DNA of 64,000 bases from Cytobacillus depressus (GCF_008923245.1 NZ_WBOS01000001.1:124001-188000), one strand, 5' to 3'; shown: positions 9,016-18,330, numbered from the stretch's first letter. Notes: generated by a model not told the origin, from the sequence alone. Translations and numbers: made by a program.

Positions 9016-9806
9016 TTTTTCAACACCTCTTTTAATGGCTGCTTCATTTGTTTTAGTAATGCCTCTAAGTTTTCCGCCCGCATAAATGCTTCGCCAACAA
9101 GAATGCCGTTTGCTCCAGCCTCTATAACCCTTTGTACATCCTGTTCGGTTTGAATTCCGCTTTCACTAATGAGGTATGCTCCAGCCGCTTTAATTTTCGG
9201 GGCCAGCATTTCTGTCATGGCTAAATCGACCGAAAAGGTTTTTAAATCCCGATTATTTACTCCAATAATTTGTGCACCGGTCCGTAATGCTGTTTCAAGC
9301 TCATCTTCGCTATGGACTTCCATCAAAACTTCAAGTCCGTTTCCAATTGCAAAACTATATAGCTCTTTCAAGCGTTGCTCCTCTAAAGCAGCAACAATCA
9401 AAAGAATTAAATTCGCTCCTGACGCTTTCGCCTTTAGAATCTGAACCTCGTCAATAATAAAATCCTTGCAAAGCAGCGGTGCATCGACTGTTTCTCTAAC
9501 CGCTTTTAAATCATCAAACCCTCCTTTAAAAAAGGGCGTATCCGTTAATACGGAAATCGCATCTGCACCGAAGTCAATATACGATAAAGCTTGTGTTTCG
9601 GGATTTAACCCTATATTGATATCTCCTTTTGAAGGAGAGGCTCTTTTGAATTCAGCAATAATGGCAAGCTCTTCTTCGCTTTGAAGCTTCTTTAATAATG
9701 AAGCTTTTTTTTCAGAAGGTTGTTCTGGTATTTCAATTTTTTCTTCCTTAAACCGCTCTACCTCTTTTTTCTTTTCTTTCAATATAAGATCGAGAATTGT
9801 CGTCAT
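9012..9806 (-). CDS. trpC: Indole-3-glycerol phosphate synthase
   Basis: 264 residues, monofunctional. Family signatures are IAEFKRASPSKGDI, LCKDFIIDEVQI, GVNNRDLKTF and LISESGI; catalytic lysines sit in the first two. The ATG follows the trpD stop with no spacer, so translation is probably coupled. Confidence 0.97.
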   Translation of the reverse strand: MTTILDLILKEKKKEVERFKEEKIEIPEQPSEKKASLLKKLQSEEELAIIAEFKRASPSKGDINIGLNPETQALSYIDFGADAISVLTDTPFFKGGFDDLKAVRETVDAPLLCKDFIIDEVQILKAKASGANLILLIVAALEEQRLKELYSFAIGNGLEVLMEVHSEDELETALRTGAQIIGVNNRDLKTFSVDLAMTEMLAPKIKAAGAYLISESGIQTEQDVQRVIEAGANGILVGEAFMRAENLEALLKQMKQPLKEVLKK

Positions 9807-10832
9807 TTATATCACCTGTTCCTGTACTGTTTTACTCTCTTTTATGAGTTGTTCAAGCTTGTTTAGAGCAGACCCAGAATCAATACTTTCTTTTGCAAGC
9901 TCTACTCCTTTTTGTATGGACTCCGCTTTTCCGGCTGTGAAAATCCCAATGCCTGCATTCAGAAGCACTGTATCCCGGTATGCGCCCTCTTGCCCTTTCA
10001 AGACTTTGAGTAAAATCTCTGAGTTTTCTTTCGCATTTCCTCCGCGAATCGAATCATTCGAATAAACCGGTAAACCCAATTCTTCAGGATGAAGTATTTT
10101 TTCCGTAATGCTTTCATTTTCTAAAATAACTAAGTGGTTTTCTCCTTGTAGGGATGCCTCATCCATATGCCCCGCACCATTTAACACTACGGCTCGCTTC
10201 CTGCCTAATTTTTTCAGTACTTCGGCAAACAGAACAAGGTAATCCCGGCGATAAATGCCAAGCAGCTGTGTTTCTAATTCGACAGGATTAGTAAGCGGGC
10301 CGATTAAATTAAAAACTGTCGGGATTCGCAATTCCTTGCGCACCTTCAAAATCCTTTTCAATTGAGGGTGAACATTGGGCGCATATAAAAACGCGATTCC
10401 AACCGTTTCTAAAATTTCTTCTGTTCTTTCTGCACCTAAGCTTAAATGAATGCCAAGATGCTCTAAAACATCCGCACTTCCCGTTTTACTTGATACGCTT
10501 CTGTTTCCGTGCTTGGCAACAGAAATCCCTGCTCCAGCTAGAACAAAGGCAGATGTTGTACTAATATTAAAGCTCTTTGATCCATCCCCACCTGTTCCGC
10601 AATTATCCATAACATTCGGAATTTTTTTGTTAAATGTCAATGACTTCCCTCGCAACGCTTTTGCCAGGCCAACAATTTCCTCGACTGTCTCTCCCTTTGT
10701 TTTTAGTCCGATTAACAAGGCAGCAATTTCGCTATCAGTAATTTCATTTGTAAATAAATACTCAGTTGCTTCATTTATTTCGTTTTCGGATAGTGATACG
10801 CCGTCAGATATTTTTTGCAAAATTAGATTCAT
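9807..10832 (-). CDS. trpD: Anthranilate phosphoribosyltransferase
   Basis: 341 residues. Glycine-rich MDNCGTGGDGSKSFNIST and KHGNRSVSSKTGSADVLE (PRPP and anthranilate sites) are intact. Transfers the phosphoribosyl group to anthranilate. Its start lies inside the 3' end of trpG (29-base overlap). Confidence 0.97.
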   Translation of the reverse strand: MNLILQKISDGVSLSENEINEATEYLFTNEITDSEIAALLIGLKTKGETVEEIVGLAKALRGKSLTFNKKIPNVMDNCGTGGDGSKSFNISTTSAFVLAGAGISVAKHGNRSVSSKTGSADVLEHLGIHLSLGAERTEEILETVGIAFLYAPNVHPQLKRILKVRKELRIPTVFNLIGPLTNPVELETQLLGIYRRDYLVLFAEVLKKLGRKRAVVLNGAGHMDEASLQGENHLVILENESITEKILHPEELGLPVYSNDSIRGGNAKENSEILLKVLKGQEGAYRDTVLLNAGIGIFTAGKAESIQKGVELAKESIDSGSALNKLEQLIKESKTVQEQVI

Positions 10833-11415
10833 GTCTTCGTTCCCTCCTGATACTATTTAAAAAGTTCTGTAAAATCCTCTTCCCATAGGTGGTTCCCATA
10901 GATTCAGGATGAAATTGCAGTCCATAAAGGGGATATTTTTCATGTTTAATCGCCATGATTTCACTGTCATCCATCGATTCAGCAAGAATCCGAAAATCAT
11001 CAGGCAATGATTCCGGAGAAATCACTAATGAATGGTATCTCATAACATCAATCGGCTGTGGTAAATATTCAAACAAATCTGTTCCACTATGCTTTAACTT
11101 AGAAATTTTTCCATGCATAATGTGTTCGGCTTTCACCACGCTTGCCCCTAATGAATAGCCAATGGCCTGATGCCCAAGACAAATTCCTAAAATCGGCGTT
11201 GTTTTATAATAAGTGCGAATGATTTCCGTGCATTGTCCCGCCTCTTCCGGCCGTCCAGGTCCAGGCGATAATATAATGGCATCTGGCTTCATTTCAGAGA
11301 TTTCTTCGATAGTAATCTTGTCATTCCTAACTACGCGAACTTCCTTTCCTAACTCCCCTAAATATTGATAAAGGTTATACGTAAATGAATCATAATTATC
11401 AATGAGTAAAATCAT
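10804..11415 (-). CDS. trpG: Anthranilate synthase glutamine amidotransferase subunit
   Basis: 203 residues from ATG at 11413-11415, preceded by GGAGGGTCAAG; the open frame extends 25 residues upstream but inside trpE and without family similarity. Class I amidotransferase with [20 protein letters not shown], the nucleophile Cys in LGICLGHQAIGYSLG, and His-Glu in LQFHPESMGT. Delivers ammonia to TrpE. In B. subtilis this subunit (PabA/TrpG) is encoded in the folate operon and shared; here it is within the trp operon, as in the B. cereus group. Confidence 0.95.
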   Translation of the reverse strand: MILLIDNYDSFTYNLYQYLGELGKEVRVVRNDKITIEEISEMKPDAIILSPGPGRPEEAGQCTEIIRTYYKTTPILGICLGHQAIGYSLGASVVKAEHIMHGKISKLKHSGTDLFEYLPQPIDVMRYHSLVISPESLPDDFRILAESMDDSEIMAIKHEKYPLYGLQFHPESMGTTYGKRILQNFLNSIRRERRHESNFAKNI

Positions 11416-12793
11416 CTTGACCCTCCAAAAACGCCTTAAGTTTATGAATCGTTTCCTCATATTCTTTTTCAGGAATAGAATCATGGACAATTCCCGCTCC
11501 GGCTTGGATATAAGCTTTTTCGTCCTTGATCAGCATCGTACGGATCGCAAGGGCAAAATCCATATTGCCATTTGCAGAGAAATAACCGATTGCTCCGGAA
11601 TAAACTCCTCTTTTGACATCTTCAAGCTCATTTATGATTTCCATCGCCCTAATTTTCGGTGCACCGGAAACCGTACCAGCAGGTAAACACGAGATTAACG
11701 CATCAATGGCTGATAAATCCTTTTTCAAAGTGCCGCTTACTTCAGAAACTAGATGCATGACATGCTTGTATTTCTCAATTTTCAGATGTTTTTCAATGTA
11801 AATCGAGCCAAACTCACATACTTTGCCAAGATCATTTCTCCCGAGATCTAATAGCATTCGGTGCTCGGCCAGCTCCTTTTCATCCTCCAATAATTCCTTT
11901 TCCGTTAAGATATCGTCCATTTCTGTTTTCCCTCTTGGTCTTGTTCCGGCTATTGGATTCGTCGTCACTTTATTTCCATTCACTTTAATCAAGCTCTCAG
12001 GAGAAGTACCGGCAATTTTGTAATCACCGAAATCTAAATAATACATATATGGTGATGGGTTATGCACTCTTAGCTTCCGGTAGTAAGAAAATGGATCACC
12101 TTTAATTGTTCCTTTGAGGCGCTGGGAAAGAACAACTTGGAAAATATCTCCCGATACAATATGTTCCTTCGCTTTTTTTACTTTTTCGATAAAATCTTCT
12201 TTTTTAATGGAAGTCTGAAAAGCTGACAGCTCTACTTCATCAGAATCAGTTTTGGCCGTTCCTCGCTGAATTTCTTCTACCCTTTTTTCATGTAAGGTTT
12301 TAAGCTTTGATAATTCACTAAATAACGGAATAGTCAGCAAATAAACTTTTTGTTCCAAATGATCAAATACGACTGCTTCCTCGAAAAACATTAAATGAAC
12401 ATCCGGAATATTTAGCTCGTCATCTGGAGTCTTGCCAATGTTTTCATATTGCCGGATGACATCATAGCCAACATACCCCACTGCTCCACCACAAAATGGG
12501 AATTGACTAGCAGTTTCAAATCGGCTGTCAGATAAAATCTCCTGTAGTACGTCCAACGGCTTTTCCTGAACAGCCTTCCTCTCTTTATCACTAATGACAG
12601 TGCAAAAATCCCCATCGCCAATTACTTCTATTACAGGGTCAACGCCAATGAATGAGTATCTCCCCGCGTTTTCATGTTTCAGCGAACTTTCGAAGAGGAA
12701 TTTCTTCTTTCCTTGGAGCCGCTGGAAAATCAAAATCGGTGTCAACGTATCCCCTTCGATTTCGCTCATCAAATAATTCTCTGTTAACGGCAT
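11399..12793 (-). CDS. trpE: Anthranilate synthase component I
   Basis: 464 residues from ATG at 12791-12793, with GAAGGAGAGAATTGC upstream; the 15-residue longer frame lies in the T-box terminator. Chorismate-binding enzyme signatures [36 protein letters not shown] and [18 protein letters not shown] are present. The typical N-terminal Trp-feedback region precedes them. Its stop overlaps trpG by 17 bases. First gene of trpEGDCFBA. Confidence 0.96.
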   Translation of the reverse strand: MPLTENYLMSEIEGDTLTPILIFQRLQGKKKFLFESSLKHENAGRYSFIGVDPVIEVIGDGDFCTVISDKERKAVQEKPLDVLQEILSDSRFETASQFPFCGGAVGYVGYDVIRQYENIGKTPDDELNIPDVHLMFFEEAVVFDHLEQKVYLLTIPLFSELSKLKTLHEKRVEEIQRGTAKTDSDEVELSAFQTSIKKEDFIEKVKKAKEHIVSGDIFQVVLSQRLKGTIKGDPFSYYRKLRVHNPSPYMYYLDFGDYKIAGTSPESLIKVNGNKVTTNPIAGTRPRGKTEMDDILTEKELLEDEKELAEHRMLLDLGRNDLGKVCEFGSIYIEKHLKIEKYKHVMHLVSEVSGTLKKDLSAIDALISCLPAGTVSGAPKIRAMEIINELEDVKRGVYSGAIGYFSANGNMDFALAIRTMLIKDEKAYIQAGAGIVHDSIPEKEYEETIHKLKAFLEGQDDFTH

Positions 12794-12814
12794 GCAATTC
12801 TCTCCTTCATAGAA

Positions 12815-13095
12815 AATAAAAAAGTCCCCTATACGCACAAAGCTAGTGCGTATAGAGGACGTATTTTTGACCGTGGTGCCACCTCAGTTTTAGAGCGGAA
12901 TTGCTCCCTTCTTCAGGTACGGATGAAGAAGCTATACATGCCAATCATCGATACCCTATCCATATAACGGTGGAAATCCGTTCTTCCCTACTGAATTTTC
13001 AAGAAGTCTCTCGTAAGTCCATTCCATTTGCTCGCTACGTACCGGTTTCCACCACCCCCGGCTCTCTGTCACGTTTTGAAACAATGTACTACTCT
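12815..13095 (-). promoter_or_regulatory. Proximal tRNA-Trp T-box leader of the trp operon
   Basis: Read on the minus strand: an AG-bulge/apical region AGAGAGCCGGGGGTGGTGG, a specifier loop GAA-TGG-AC with UGG (Trp) at 13019-13021, the T-box GGTGGCACCACGG at 12871-12885, and a terminator GTCCTCTATACGCAC/GTGCGTATAGGGGAC plus T run (12817-12860). Uncharged tRNA-Trp should pair with the specifier and T-box and favour the antiterminator, so trp genes are read when tryptophan is short. trpE starts 24 bases downstream of the terminator. Confidence 0.94.
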
Positions 13096-13127
13096 TACTC
13101 AATGATTTAAATATTAATTTTAGAAAT

Positions 13128-13430
13128 ACAAAAAGGGCTTCCCGTCAAAAAAGGACGAGAAACCCGTGGTGCCACCTTCATTAGCTAATTATTAGCTCAC
13201 TTAACAGATATCAAAATGAATAATCATTTGAATATCTGTCTCTTGTAACGATGAGACTGTTCGCCAAAGCCTACTTTTTAAATGGTCGGTATTATCTTCC
13301 CGCACATTAATTTCGGTTTGGGGCTCAGAAGTCCATTCGCTTTTACTTTTACACTGATTCGCACCACCCATCAGCTCTCTAAAGTATCCGTAAAAGTTAC
13401 TCCTCTTCATCAACGCCGTACGTTATATTG
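13128..13430 (-). promoter_or_regulatory. Distal tRNA-Trp T-box leader of the trp operon
   Basis: The first of two tandem T-boxes. AGAGAGCTGATGGGTGGTG forms the stem I distal part, the specifier UGG is at 13333-13335 (GCGAATGGACTTCTGAG), the T-box motif GGTGGCACCACGGG is at 13163-13178, and the terminator GGGTTTCTCGTCC/GACGGGAAGCCC plus TTTTT is at 13130-13165. Transcription must pass both terminators to reach trpE, which should make the response to charged tRNA steeper than with one. Confidence 0.93.
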
Positions 13431-13436
13431 CCTTTT

Positions 13437-13465
13437 ATATTATTCTTAATAATAAAAGAAGTCAA
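13437..13465 (-). promoter_or_regulatory. SigA-type promoter of the trp operon
   Basis: TTGACT (13460-13465), 17-base spacer, TAATAT (13437-13442) on the minus strand, placed just ahead of the distal T-box and just after the stop of the MOSC gene. Confidence 0.85.
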
Positions 13466-13480
13466 GAGATTTTTTGAAAA

Positions 13481-14119
13481 TTATTTTGAAATTTTCTTTA
13501 TCAGTTTACTTTTCCAAACTTCAGCCAATTCTTCTACTTGGGAAAACTCTTCAATGGCCTCGCGGTTATTATGTTTATGAAACATTATTTGATTTCCTGT
13601 TAAGACTGAAAATTTTTCCTGTTTTCGATCTATTAATAACAATTGGGATTCAGCATTCACCAAACCTTCTTGCAAAACACGAAAAAAGTATCCAGTATAG
13701 CCAGTCTCAACAACCCTGCTTAGTAGTTGATCCACTCGATTATGCTTCGATATGGAGGCACATGGAATACGTCCTTGAGAAACTTGAATGATTGCGTCGC
13801 CTAAGGAAAATATATCACCAATATAGACATCCTTTTCGAGATAATTGGCTGCACAAATATTTTCTCCAAAAGCTGGTGATTTTAATGGCTTTTGAAATTC
13901 CCTTTCCCATTGTTCGTAATGCTCATAAGGGTAAAAACAAACCGCTCTATCTCTGCCGCCATGAAATTCACGATTTCCGACTGAATCACCGGTAAATCCA
14001 TCCTTTGTCAGCATTACTTCCTCGATAGGCTTCTTCCCAATCGCTGAATTGACCGTCATCCCATTCCATAAATGAAGATTCGGTCTCCCGATATTTAAAG
14101 CTAAAATCCTCTCCCCCAT
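13481..14119 (-). CDS. MOSC domain protein (YiiM/YflK type)
   Basis: 212 residues. The N-terminal DSVGNREFHGGRDRAVCFYP and the core SPAFGENI with a conserved Cys in GRIPCASISKHN are MOSC hallmarks; the C-terminal helical part matches the YiiM subgroup, whose E. coli member reduces N-hydroxylated compounds with a molybdenum cofactor. The role here is inferred. ATG at 14119, and the gene ends only 16 bases before the trp -35 box. Confidence 0.85.
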   Translation of the reverse strand: MGERILALNIGRPNLHLWNGMTVNSAIGKKPIEEVMLTKDGFTGDSVGNREFHGGRDRAVCFYPYEHYEQWEREFQKPLKSPAFGENICAANYLEKDVYIGDIFSLGDAIIQVSQGRIPCASISKHNRVDQLLSRVVETGYTGYFFRVLQEGLVNAESQLLLIDRKQEKFSVLTGNQIMFHKHNNREAIEEFSQVEELAEVWKSKLIKKISK

Positions 14120-14278
14120 TATAACACCTCTAATATTTTATTATTTTTTCGGCAATTTCCTTTATTCATCATAATACAGGTTAAAATTTCCTGCAAAAAA
14201 ATTACCATAAAAAGTCCCTTCTACTTTCGCCTTTTTAACCAATAATAATCATTAGGTATGATTATGTAAAAGGATGGT

Positions 14279-15544
14279 ATGCAAATGGAGCATATTGAGA
14301 AATTGCAAGGGAGCAGTCAAAAAGCGGAGAAGAAATCACGGAATAATGCTGCCAATCAGAAATGGGCAATCCTTTCACTAGCTTCCATTCCGCTTGTAAT
14401 GACCCTTGGAAATTCAATGTTAATTCCTGTTCTTCCAGCAATGGAAAAAAAACTTAATATTACTTCGCTCCAGACAAGCTTGATATTAACAGTCTATTCT
14501 GTAGTTGCCATTATATTAATCCCTGTCGCTGGATGCCTATCTGATCATATTGGCAGGAAAAAAGTAATCGTTCCAAGCCTAATCATTGCAGGGATTGGAG
14601 GTCTCATCTCAGGATGGGCTGCTTGGAAGGTAGATGATGCTTATTGGATTATTCTTTGTGGCCGGGCATTGCAAGGGGTTGGAGCAGCAGGAGCGGCTCC
14701 TATAGTCATGCCACTTGTTGGCGATTTATTCAAAAGCGATGACGAAGTAAGCAGCTCACTTGGGATGATCGAAACATCGAATACATTCGGAAAAGTTTTA
14801 AGCCCGATACTTGGTGCTTTTCTAGCTAGCTTTTTTTGGTTTCTCCCTTTTTTCGCTTTTCCCGCTTTTTGCGCCGTGTCCATTTTGCTTATTTTATTGT
14901 TAATAAAAACGCCTAAGGAGAAAGAGGAACCTCTTCCCTTTAAAGAATTTTTGCAAAAAATAAAAAACACCTTTACACATAATGGAAAATGGCTCTATGC
15001 CATCTTTATTATCGGTGTAATCATGATGTTTGTATTATTTGGTGTTTTATTTTACTTATCTGATATTCTTGAGAAAACGTATGATATTAAAAATATTAAA
15101 AAAGGCTTCCTCCTAGCTATTCCGTTAGGTGCCTTATGTATTGCCTCTTTTATTACAGGAAAAATAATTAAAGAAAATAAAATATTGATGAAATGGCTAA
15201 TTTTTGGAGGGTCTGCATTAACTGCGATCGCTGTTGCTGCTTTAAGCTTTTCAAGTGGTATGTGGTATATGCTCATACTATTTATTTTTGGTGGAATTGG
15301 GATTGGTGTCGCCCTTCCTTGCCTTGATGCTTTAATTACTTGTGGGATTGAAAAAGAGGAGCGAGGAACAATTACCTCGATATACAGCTCAATGAGGTTT
15401 ATTGGCGTAGCCGCTGGTCCCCCTATCATAGCCATTTTAATGAAGCACTCGGAAAAATTTCTCTTTTACTTCCTAAGCGGTATTACTGTCATTGGCATCA
15501 TTGCTACATTTGTGGCGATCAAACCTGATGCGGAAGAAGCATAA
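14279..15544 (+). CDS. MFS drug/proton antiporter-type exporter
   Basis: 421 residues, 12 hydrophobic segments after a hydrophilic N-terminus of about 28 residues. Motif A is GCLSDHIGRKKV between segments 2 and 3, and a motif C-like GRALQGVGAAGAAP is present; GTITSIYSSMRFIGVAAGP lies in the second half. This places it with the DHA1 exporters (multidrug or metabolite efflux). The substrate cannot be inferred; no adjacent regulator is seen. Confidence 0.85.
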   Translation: MQMEHIEKLQGSSQKAEKKSRNNAANQKWAILSLASIPLVMTLGNSMLIPVLPAMEKKLNITSLQTSLILTVYSVVAIILIPVAGCLSDHIGRKKVIVPSLIIAGIGGLISGWAAWKVDDAYWIILCGRALQGVGAAGAAPIVMPLVGDLFKSDDEVSSSLGMIETSNTFGKVLSPILGAFLASFFWFLPFFAFPAFCAVSILLILLLIKTPKEKEEPLPFKEFLQKIKNTFTHNGKWLYAIFIIGVIMMFVLFGVLFYLSDILEKTYDIKNIKKGFLLAIPLGALCIASFITGKIIKENKILMKWLIFGGSALTAIAVAALSFSSGMWYMLILFIFGGIGIGVALPCLDALITCGIEKEERGTITSIYSSMRFIGVAAGPPIIAILMKHSEKFLFYFLSGITVIGIIATFVAIKPDAEEA

Positions 15545-15602
15545 GGTTAAACTTTCGGATGACTTCCTTAGTTATTTATGTTATCCTAAATTTAAGATAA
15601 TC

Positions 15603-15645
15603 CTGTATAAAAATGACCACAGGTGTTGGCGCACCTATGGTCATC
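15603..15645 (-). terminator. Terminator of the toxin mRNA
   Basis: On the minus strand ATGACCATAGGTG/CACCTGTGGTCAT forms a stem with one mismatch, followed by TTTTTATAC. Confidence 0.75.
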
Positions 15646-15731
15646 CGCAATAGTCGTTTCCTAAAGGGATCGGCCAGTTCAAAGACTAGACCTCTCCTAA
15701 GGTTATCAGGTCAAGGGAGGTCTATTTTTTG
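15610..15731 (+). ncRNA. Putative antisense antitoxin RNA
   Basis: On the plus strand the stretch ends in a hairpin (15688-15723: AGACCTC paired with GAGGTCT) followed by TATTTTTT, a good intrinsic terminator on this strand. A start near 15600-15612 is suggested by weak -10-like sequences GATAAT and TATAAA at 15596-15613. The transcript would be complementary to the 3' half of the toxin mRNA, the arrangement known for txpA/RatA in B. subtilis. The 5' end is inference. Confidence 0.5.
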
Positions 15732-15811
15732 TGGTTAAAAGACAAGACAGCAATAATGAGACTCGAAAATGAAATCATAATCATAATCGTTTCAAATACT
15801 GTCAAAGGCAT
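15722..15811 (-). CDS. Putative holin-like type I toxin peptide, 29 residues
   Basis: ATG at 15809-15811 behind an excellent GAAAGGGGGTG site. The peptide starts MPLTVFETIMIMISFSSLII, forms a single membrane helix, and ends in SFNHKK. Length, TVFE...I..MI.F...I..IL pattern and basic tail match the holin-like toxin family (Hol_Tox, related to TxpA/BsrG-type toxins) of Bacillales. An extended -10 promoter TGGTATAAT lies at 15872-15880, giving a transcript of about 260 bases up to the terminator at 15603-15645, and a convergent antisense RNA overlaps it. Confidence 0.8.
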   Translation of the reverse strand: MPLTVFETIMIMISFSSLIIAVLSFNHKK

Positions 15812-15871
15812 CACCCCCTTTCAAATGGGGCTAGCCGACCACCCTTCCCGAAAACAACCGATTGCCTCTTT

Positions 15872-15880
15872 ATTATACCA
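15872..15880 (-). promoter_or_regulatory. Extended -10 promoter of the toxin gene
   Basis: TGGTATAAT on the minus strand; no good -35, which extended -10 promoters tolerate. It places the 5' end about 55 bases ahead of the toxin start. Confidence 0.55.
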
Positions 15881-15975
15881 TAAACTTGTCCAAACAAAAG
15901 AACGCATGTTCTGTTAATGATAAAATGAATCTTTTCTCCTATTTTACCCATGGGAAAAACCACCAAAAGGTGAAT

Positions 15976-16773
15976 TTATTCATTTACTCTGGGCTTCCCT
16001 GGATTACAATTAGGCTTTTCAAGCTGTGTCGATTCCGCAAGCTTTGTTAAATAATAGCATTCTTCTCTAAACATATGATCAGCCATTAACGCAGCAAAGG
16101 GCCCTAATACCTCTTTACTTATTTCAAGCTCCTCTATTTCATGTAAAAAATTCATAAAAAGCTTCATTTCAAGTGAAACATCTTTATTAAATTTTTCCAA
16201 TGCCGGAAAGGCAGTAACATTTGTTCGTAAGAAGCCTGTCAATTCGACCGCTTTTAAATAAAATGCTTCAAAATCCTTCGTAAAATCATCACTCTGCTTT
16301 TTGATCCTTTTTTCAGCAAATTCCATTTTATTAGAAATGGCACCTGCGTGACCGGCTGCATCAAATAGCCAAAGCAAATGATGGTGAAGCTCATGAAAAA
16401 CGGGAGGCACCACGCCTTTTTTTAAATACTCTAGAACAAGCAAGTATTCCTCAACTTCGTTCACCATATGGTTCATAAAAACAGGTCCAAGGTGAATCTT
16501 CACTTTACCAATGAGATGGCGCTCAAGAATGGTTAGCTTAAACTGTCTAATTTTCTTAGCCCCTTCATCAGCCATCTTGCTTAACTCAACTAAATTATCA
16601 ACATTAACTCTTCCTAGCAGCTGATCAAACATTTGAATAAAATTATTCGCCTCATTTATTAATTCGTTTTCGCTCGGTGCAAGTGAATCATGAATAAACC
16701 TTGAATGATCCCCCAACACTTGCAGCCAAAAACGATGCTCAAATTTTGCTGTTTGTTCATATCCAGTAGCCAA
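15976..16773 (-). CDS. DUF2935 protein
   Basis: 265 residues starting at TTG 16771-16773 behind GGGGGAGATCTG. Two related four-helix halves are seen: the first with FWLQVLGDHSRFIHDSLAPSE, the second with FLHEIEELEISKEVLGPF and ADHMFREECYYL. Repeated His/Glu residues suggest a metal-binding ferritin-like bundle. The family is typical of Bacillus and Clostridium spore formers; function is not established. Confidence 0.85.
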   Translation of the reverse strand: MATGYEQTAKFEHRFWLQVLGDHSRFIHDSLAPSENELINEANNFIQMFDQLLGRVNVDNLVELSKMADEGAKKIRQFKLTILERHLIGKVKIHLGPVFMNHMVNEVEEYLLVLEYLKKGVVPPVFHELHHHLLWLFDAAGHAGAISNKMEFAEKRIKKQSDDFTKDFEAFYLKAVELTGFLRTNVTAFPALEKFNKDVSLEMKLFMNFLHEIEELEISKEVLGPFAALMADHMFREECYYLTKLAESTQLEKPNCNPGKPRVNE

Positions 16774-16875
16774 CAGATCTCCCCCTCTACATTTCCTTCA
16801 TAAATCTTATCAAATGTATTAGGTTTTTATGACTTCATATGTTTAATGGACACACTGAAAAAATGCAAAATTATA

Positions 16876-16925
16876 AAAAGAACCTTCATCTCATTTGTTA
16901 AACGTGATGAAGGCCCTTTGTTTTA
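16876..16925. terminator. Terminator after the polysaccharide deacetylase gene
   Basis: GGCCTTCATC and GATGAAGGTTC form the stem on the minus strand, followed by TTTTTATAA. Confidence 0.8.
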
Positions 16926-17939
16926 AAAATGAAAGGCAGTTAGCTTTTCATCTAAAAGCTCGGCCTGATAGCCATTATTTTTTAAATAGGTTAGTAGTTG
17001 TGGCAAATGCTCGGCCGTTGACTTTTTATCATGCAATAAAATAACCATCGGACTTTCATGAAGGCGGTAATTTTCGATTTGCTGAATAACCTTAGGAACA
17101 TACTCGCCATTCTTATATTTCCAATCTTCACTATCGATTGTCCAATCCCATAGTTGAAATCCAGCCTCTTCAACAGCTTGCTTATAAGATGGCTTCATAT
17201 ATGGTGCTGACCCGTATGGAGTTCTAATTAAATGGGAAACGGTCCCAGTTAGCTGCATTAAAGTACCCTGAGCTGCCGTCATTTCATCTACAACTGTCTT
17301 TTCCGAACGGTAAATTAAGTCTATCCGATGAGTCACCCCATGTAACGCTGGAATATGTCCGTTTTCAATGGTGGCTTGCAATTCGTTTTCATATGTTCTC
17401 ATATTCGGTTCAAGCATGAAAAATGTCGCCTTCATATCATATGATTGCAGTGCGTCTAAAATTTGCATCGTATAAGCTGATGGTCCATCATCAAAGGTTA
17501 AGTAAACCATTTTTTGTTCGTTTTGCTGCTTAACTTGAGTGTTTTCTTGCTTTGTAGATTCATTTATTCCTTGATTAGTATTTTCATTATTTGGCAGAGT
17601 TGCTTGCTGTTCCTGTTCCTCTTGAACATTCGTTTCCTTTTCACCTTGCGGCTGTTGGTTTTGTGCATTGAGCTTATCATTTTTTATTTTATAAACGGAG
17701 CGAATATAATTTTCAAAAGAAGGGCCCCCATTCAACTCACCAATTTGTTGATCAAAATGCCTCATTGCCAATAAAGAGTACATAATATTAATTGGCTGGC
17801 TAAAGCTAGATACAGCTGCAACCTCAATCGTTTTTCTCGGCTCAACAGATGTTAAAATTAACATTAAACAGATAAAAAGCGAGGTAAGCAATTTTCCATT
17901 TAATTTCATTAATTTTTTTCTACTTCTTTTCCTTCTCAC
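16923..17939 (-). CDS. Secreted/anchored polysaccharide deacetylase (NodB domain)
   Basis: 338 residues starting GTG at 17939 (AAAGGTG 8-9 bases upstream); an ATG ten codons in is an alternative. Residues about 15-42 form a signal peptide or anchor, residues about 85-140 a Gln/Asn/Glu-rich linker, and about 143-335 the NodB domain with all five motifs: TFDDGPS, HGVTHRID (His residues for zinc), RTPYGSAP, WDWTIDSEDW and ILLHDK. It should remove N-acetyl groups from peptidoglycan or another wall polysaccharide outside the cell; it resembles YheN/PdaA-like enzymes. Confidence 0.88.
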   Translation of the reverse strand: MRRKRSRKKLMKLNGKLLTSLFICLMLILTSVEPRKTIEVAAVSSFSQPINIMYSLLAMRHFDQQIGELNGGPSFENYIRSVYKIKNDKLNAQNQQPQGEKETNVQEEQEQQATLPNNENTNQGINESTKQENTQVKQQNEQKMVYLTFDDGPSAYTMQILDALQSYDMKATFFMLEPNMRTYENELQATIENGHIPALHGVTHRIDLIYRSEKTVVDEMTAAQGTLMQLTGTVSHLIRTPYGSAPYMKPSYKQAVEEAGFQLWDWTIDSEDWKYKNGEYVPKVIQQIENYRLHESPMVILLHDKKSTAEHLPQLLTYLKNNGYQAELLDEKLTAFHF

Positions 17940-18330
17940 AACAGTTCACCTTTCCATTTCCTGAATATTCCTAGATGATTAATGATTAAGACATTTTTAT
18001 GTGGCTAAAGTGGAAATAATATGCTAAATGTTTAATTTGTGTATGTAATAATGGGAAAGCTATGGAGCCTTTTCATGGAGAAAAGCATGCCTTACAGATT
18101 GTAGAAATTCTGTTGTAAGACATTTTATTTGAGCTTTTAATAATTTGACGTTTAAATTTTTAAAAAAGTTGTCATTTTTATCGATTTCTTTACAAAACTA
18201 TTAAAATTTCGCTATATTTCTCTTACATTAAGATTACCGAATCTCCTAATCTTTTTCAATTCTTTCTTAAAAAAATCGTATTTTTATTGGTATTACTGGA
18301 AAAAGAATTTTGAACATAAAATAACAAACT
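17940..18330. other. AT-rich intergenic region without a recognisable gene
   Basis: No frame longer than about 20 codons with a ribosome-binding site. AT-rich throughout; no repeat or clear promoter. Confidence 0.5.

Noticed and set aside
13201-13413. Minus-strand 70-codon frame in the trp leader
   Set aside because: It covers the distal T-box RNA, whose conserved elements explain the sequence; no ribosome-binding site ahead of it.
15729-15917. Plus-strand frames opposite the holin-like toxin
   Set aside because: They start at TTG without a site and are antisense to a better supported small gene with promoter, ribosome-binding site and terminator.
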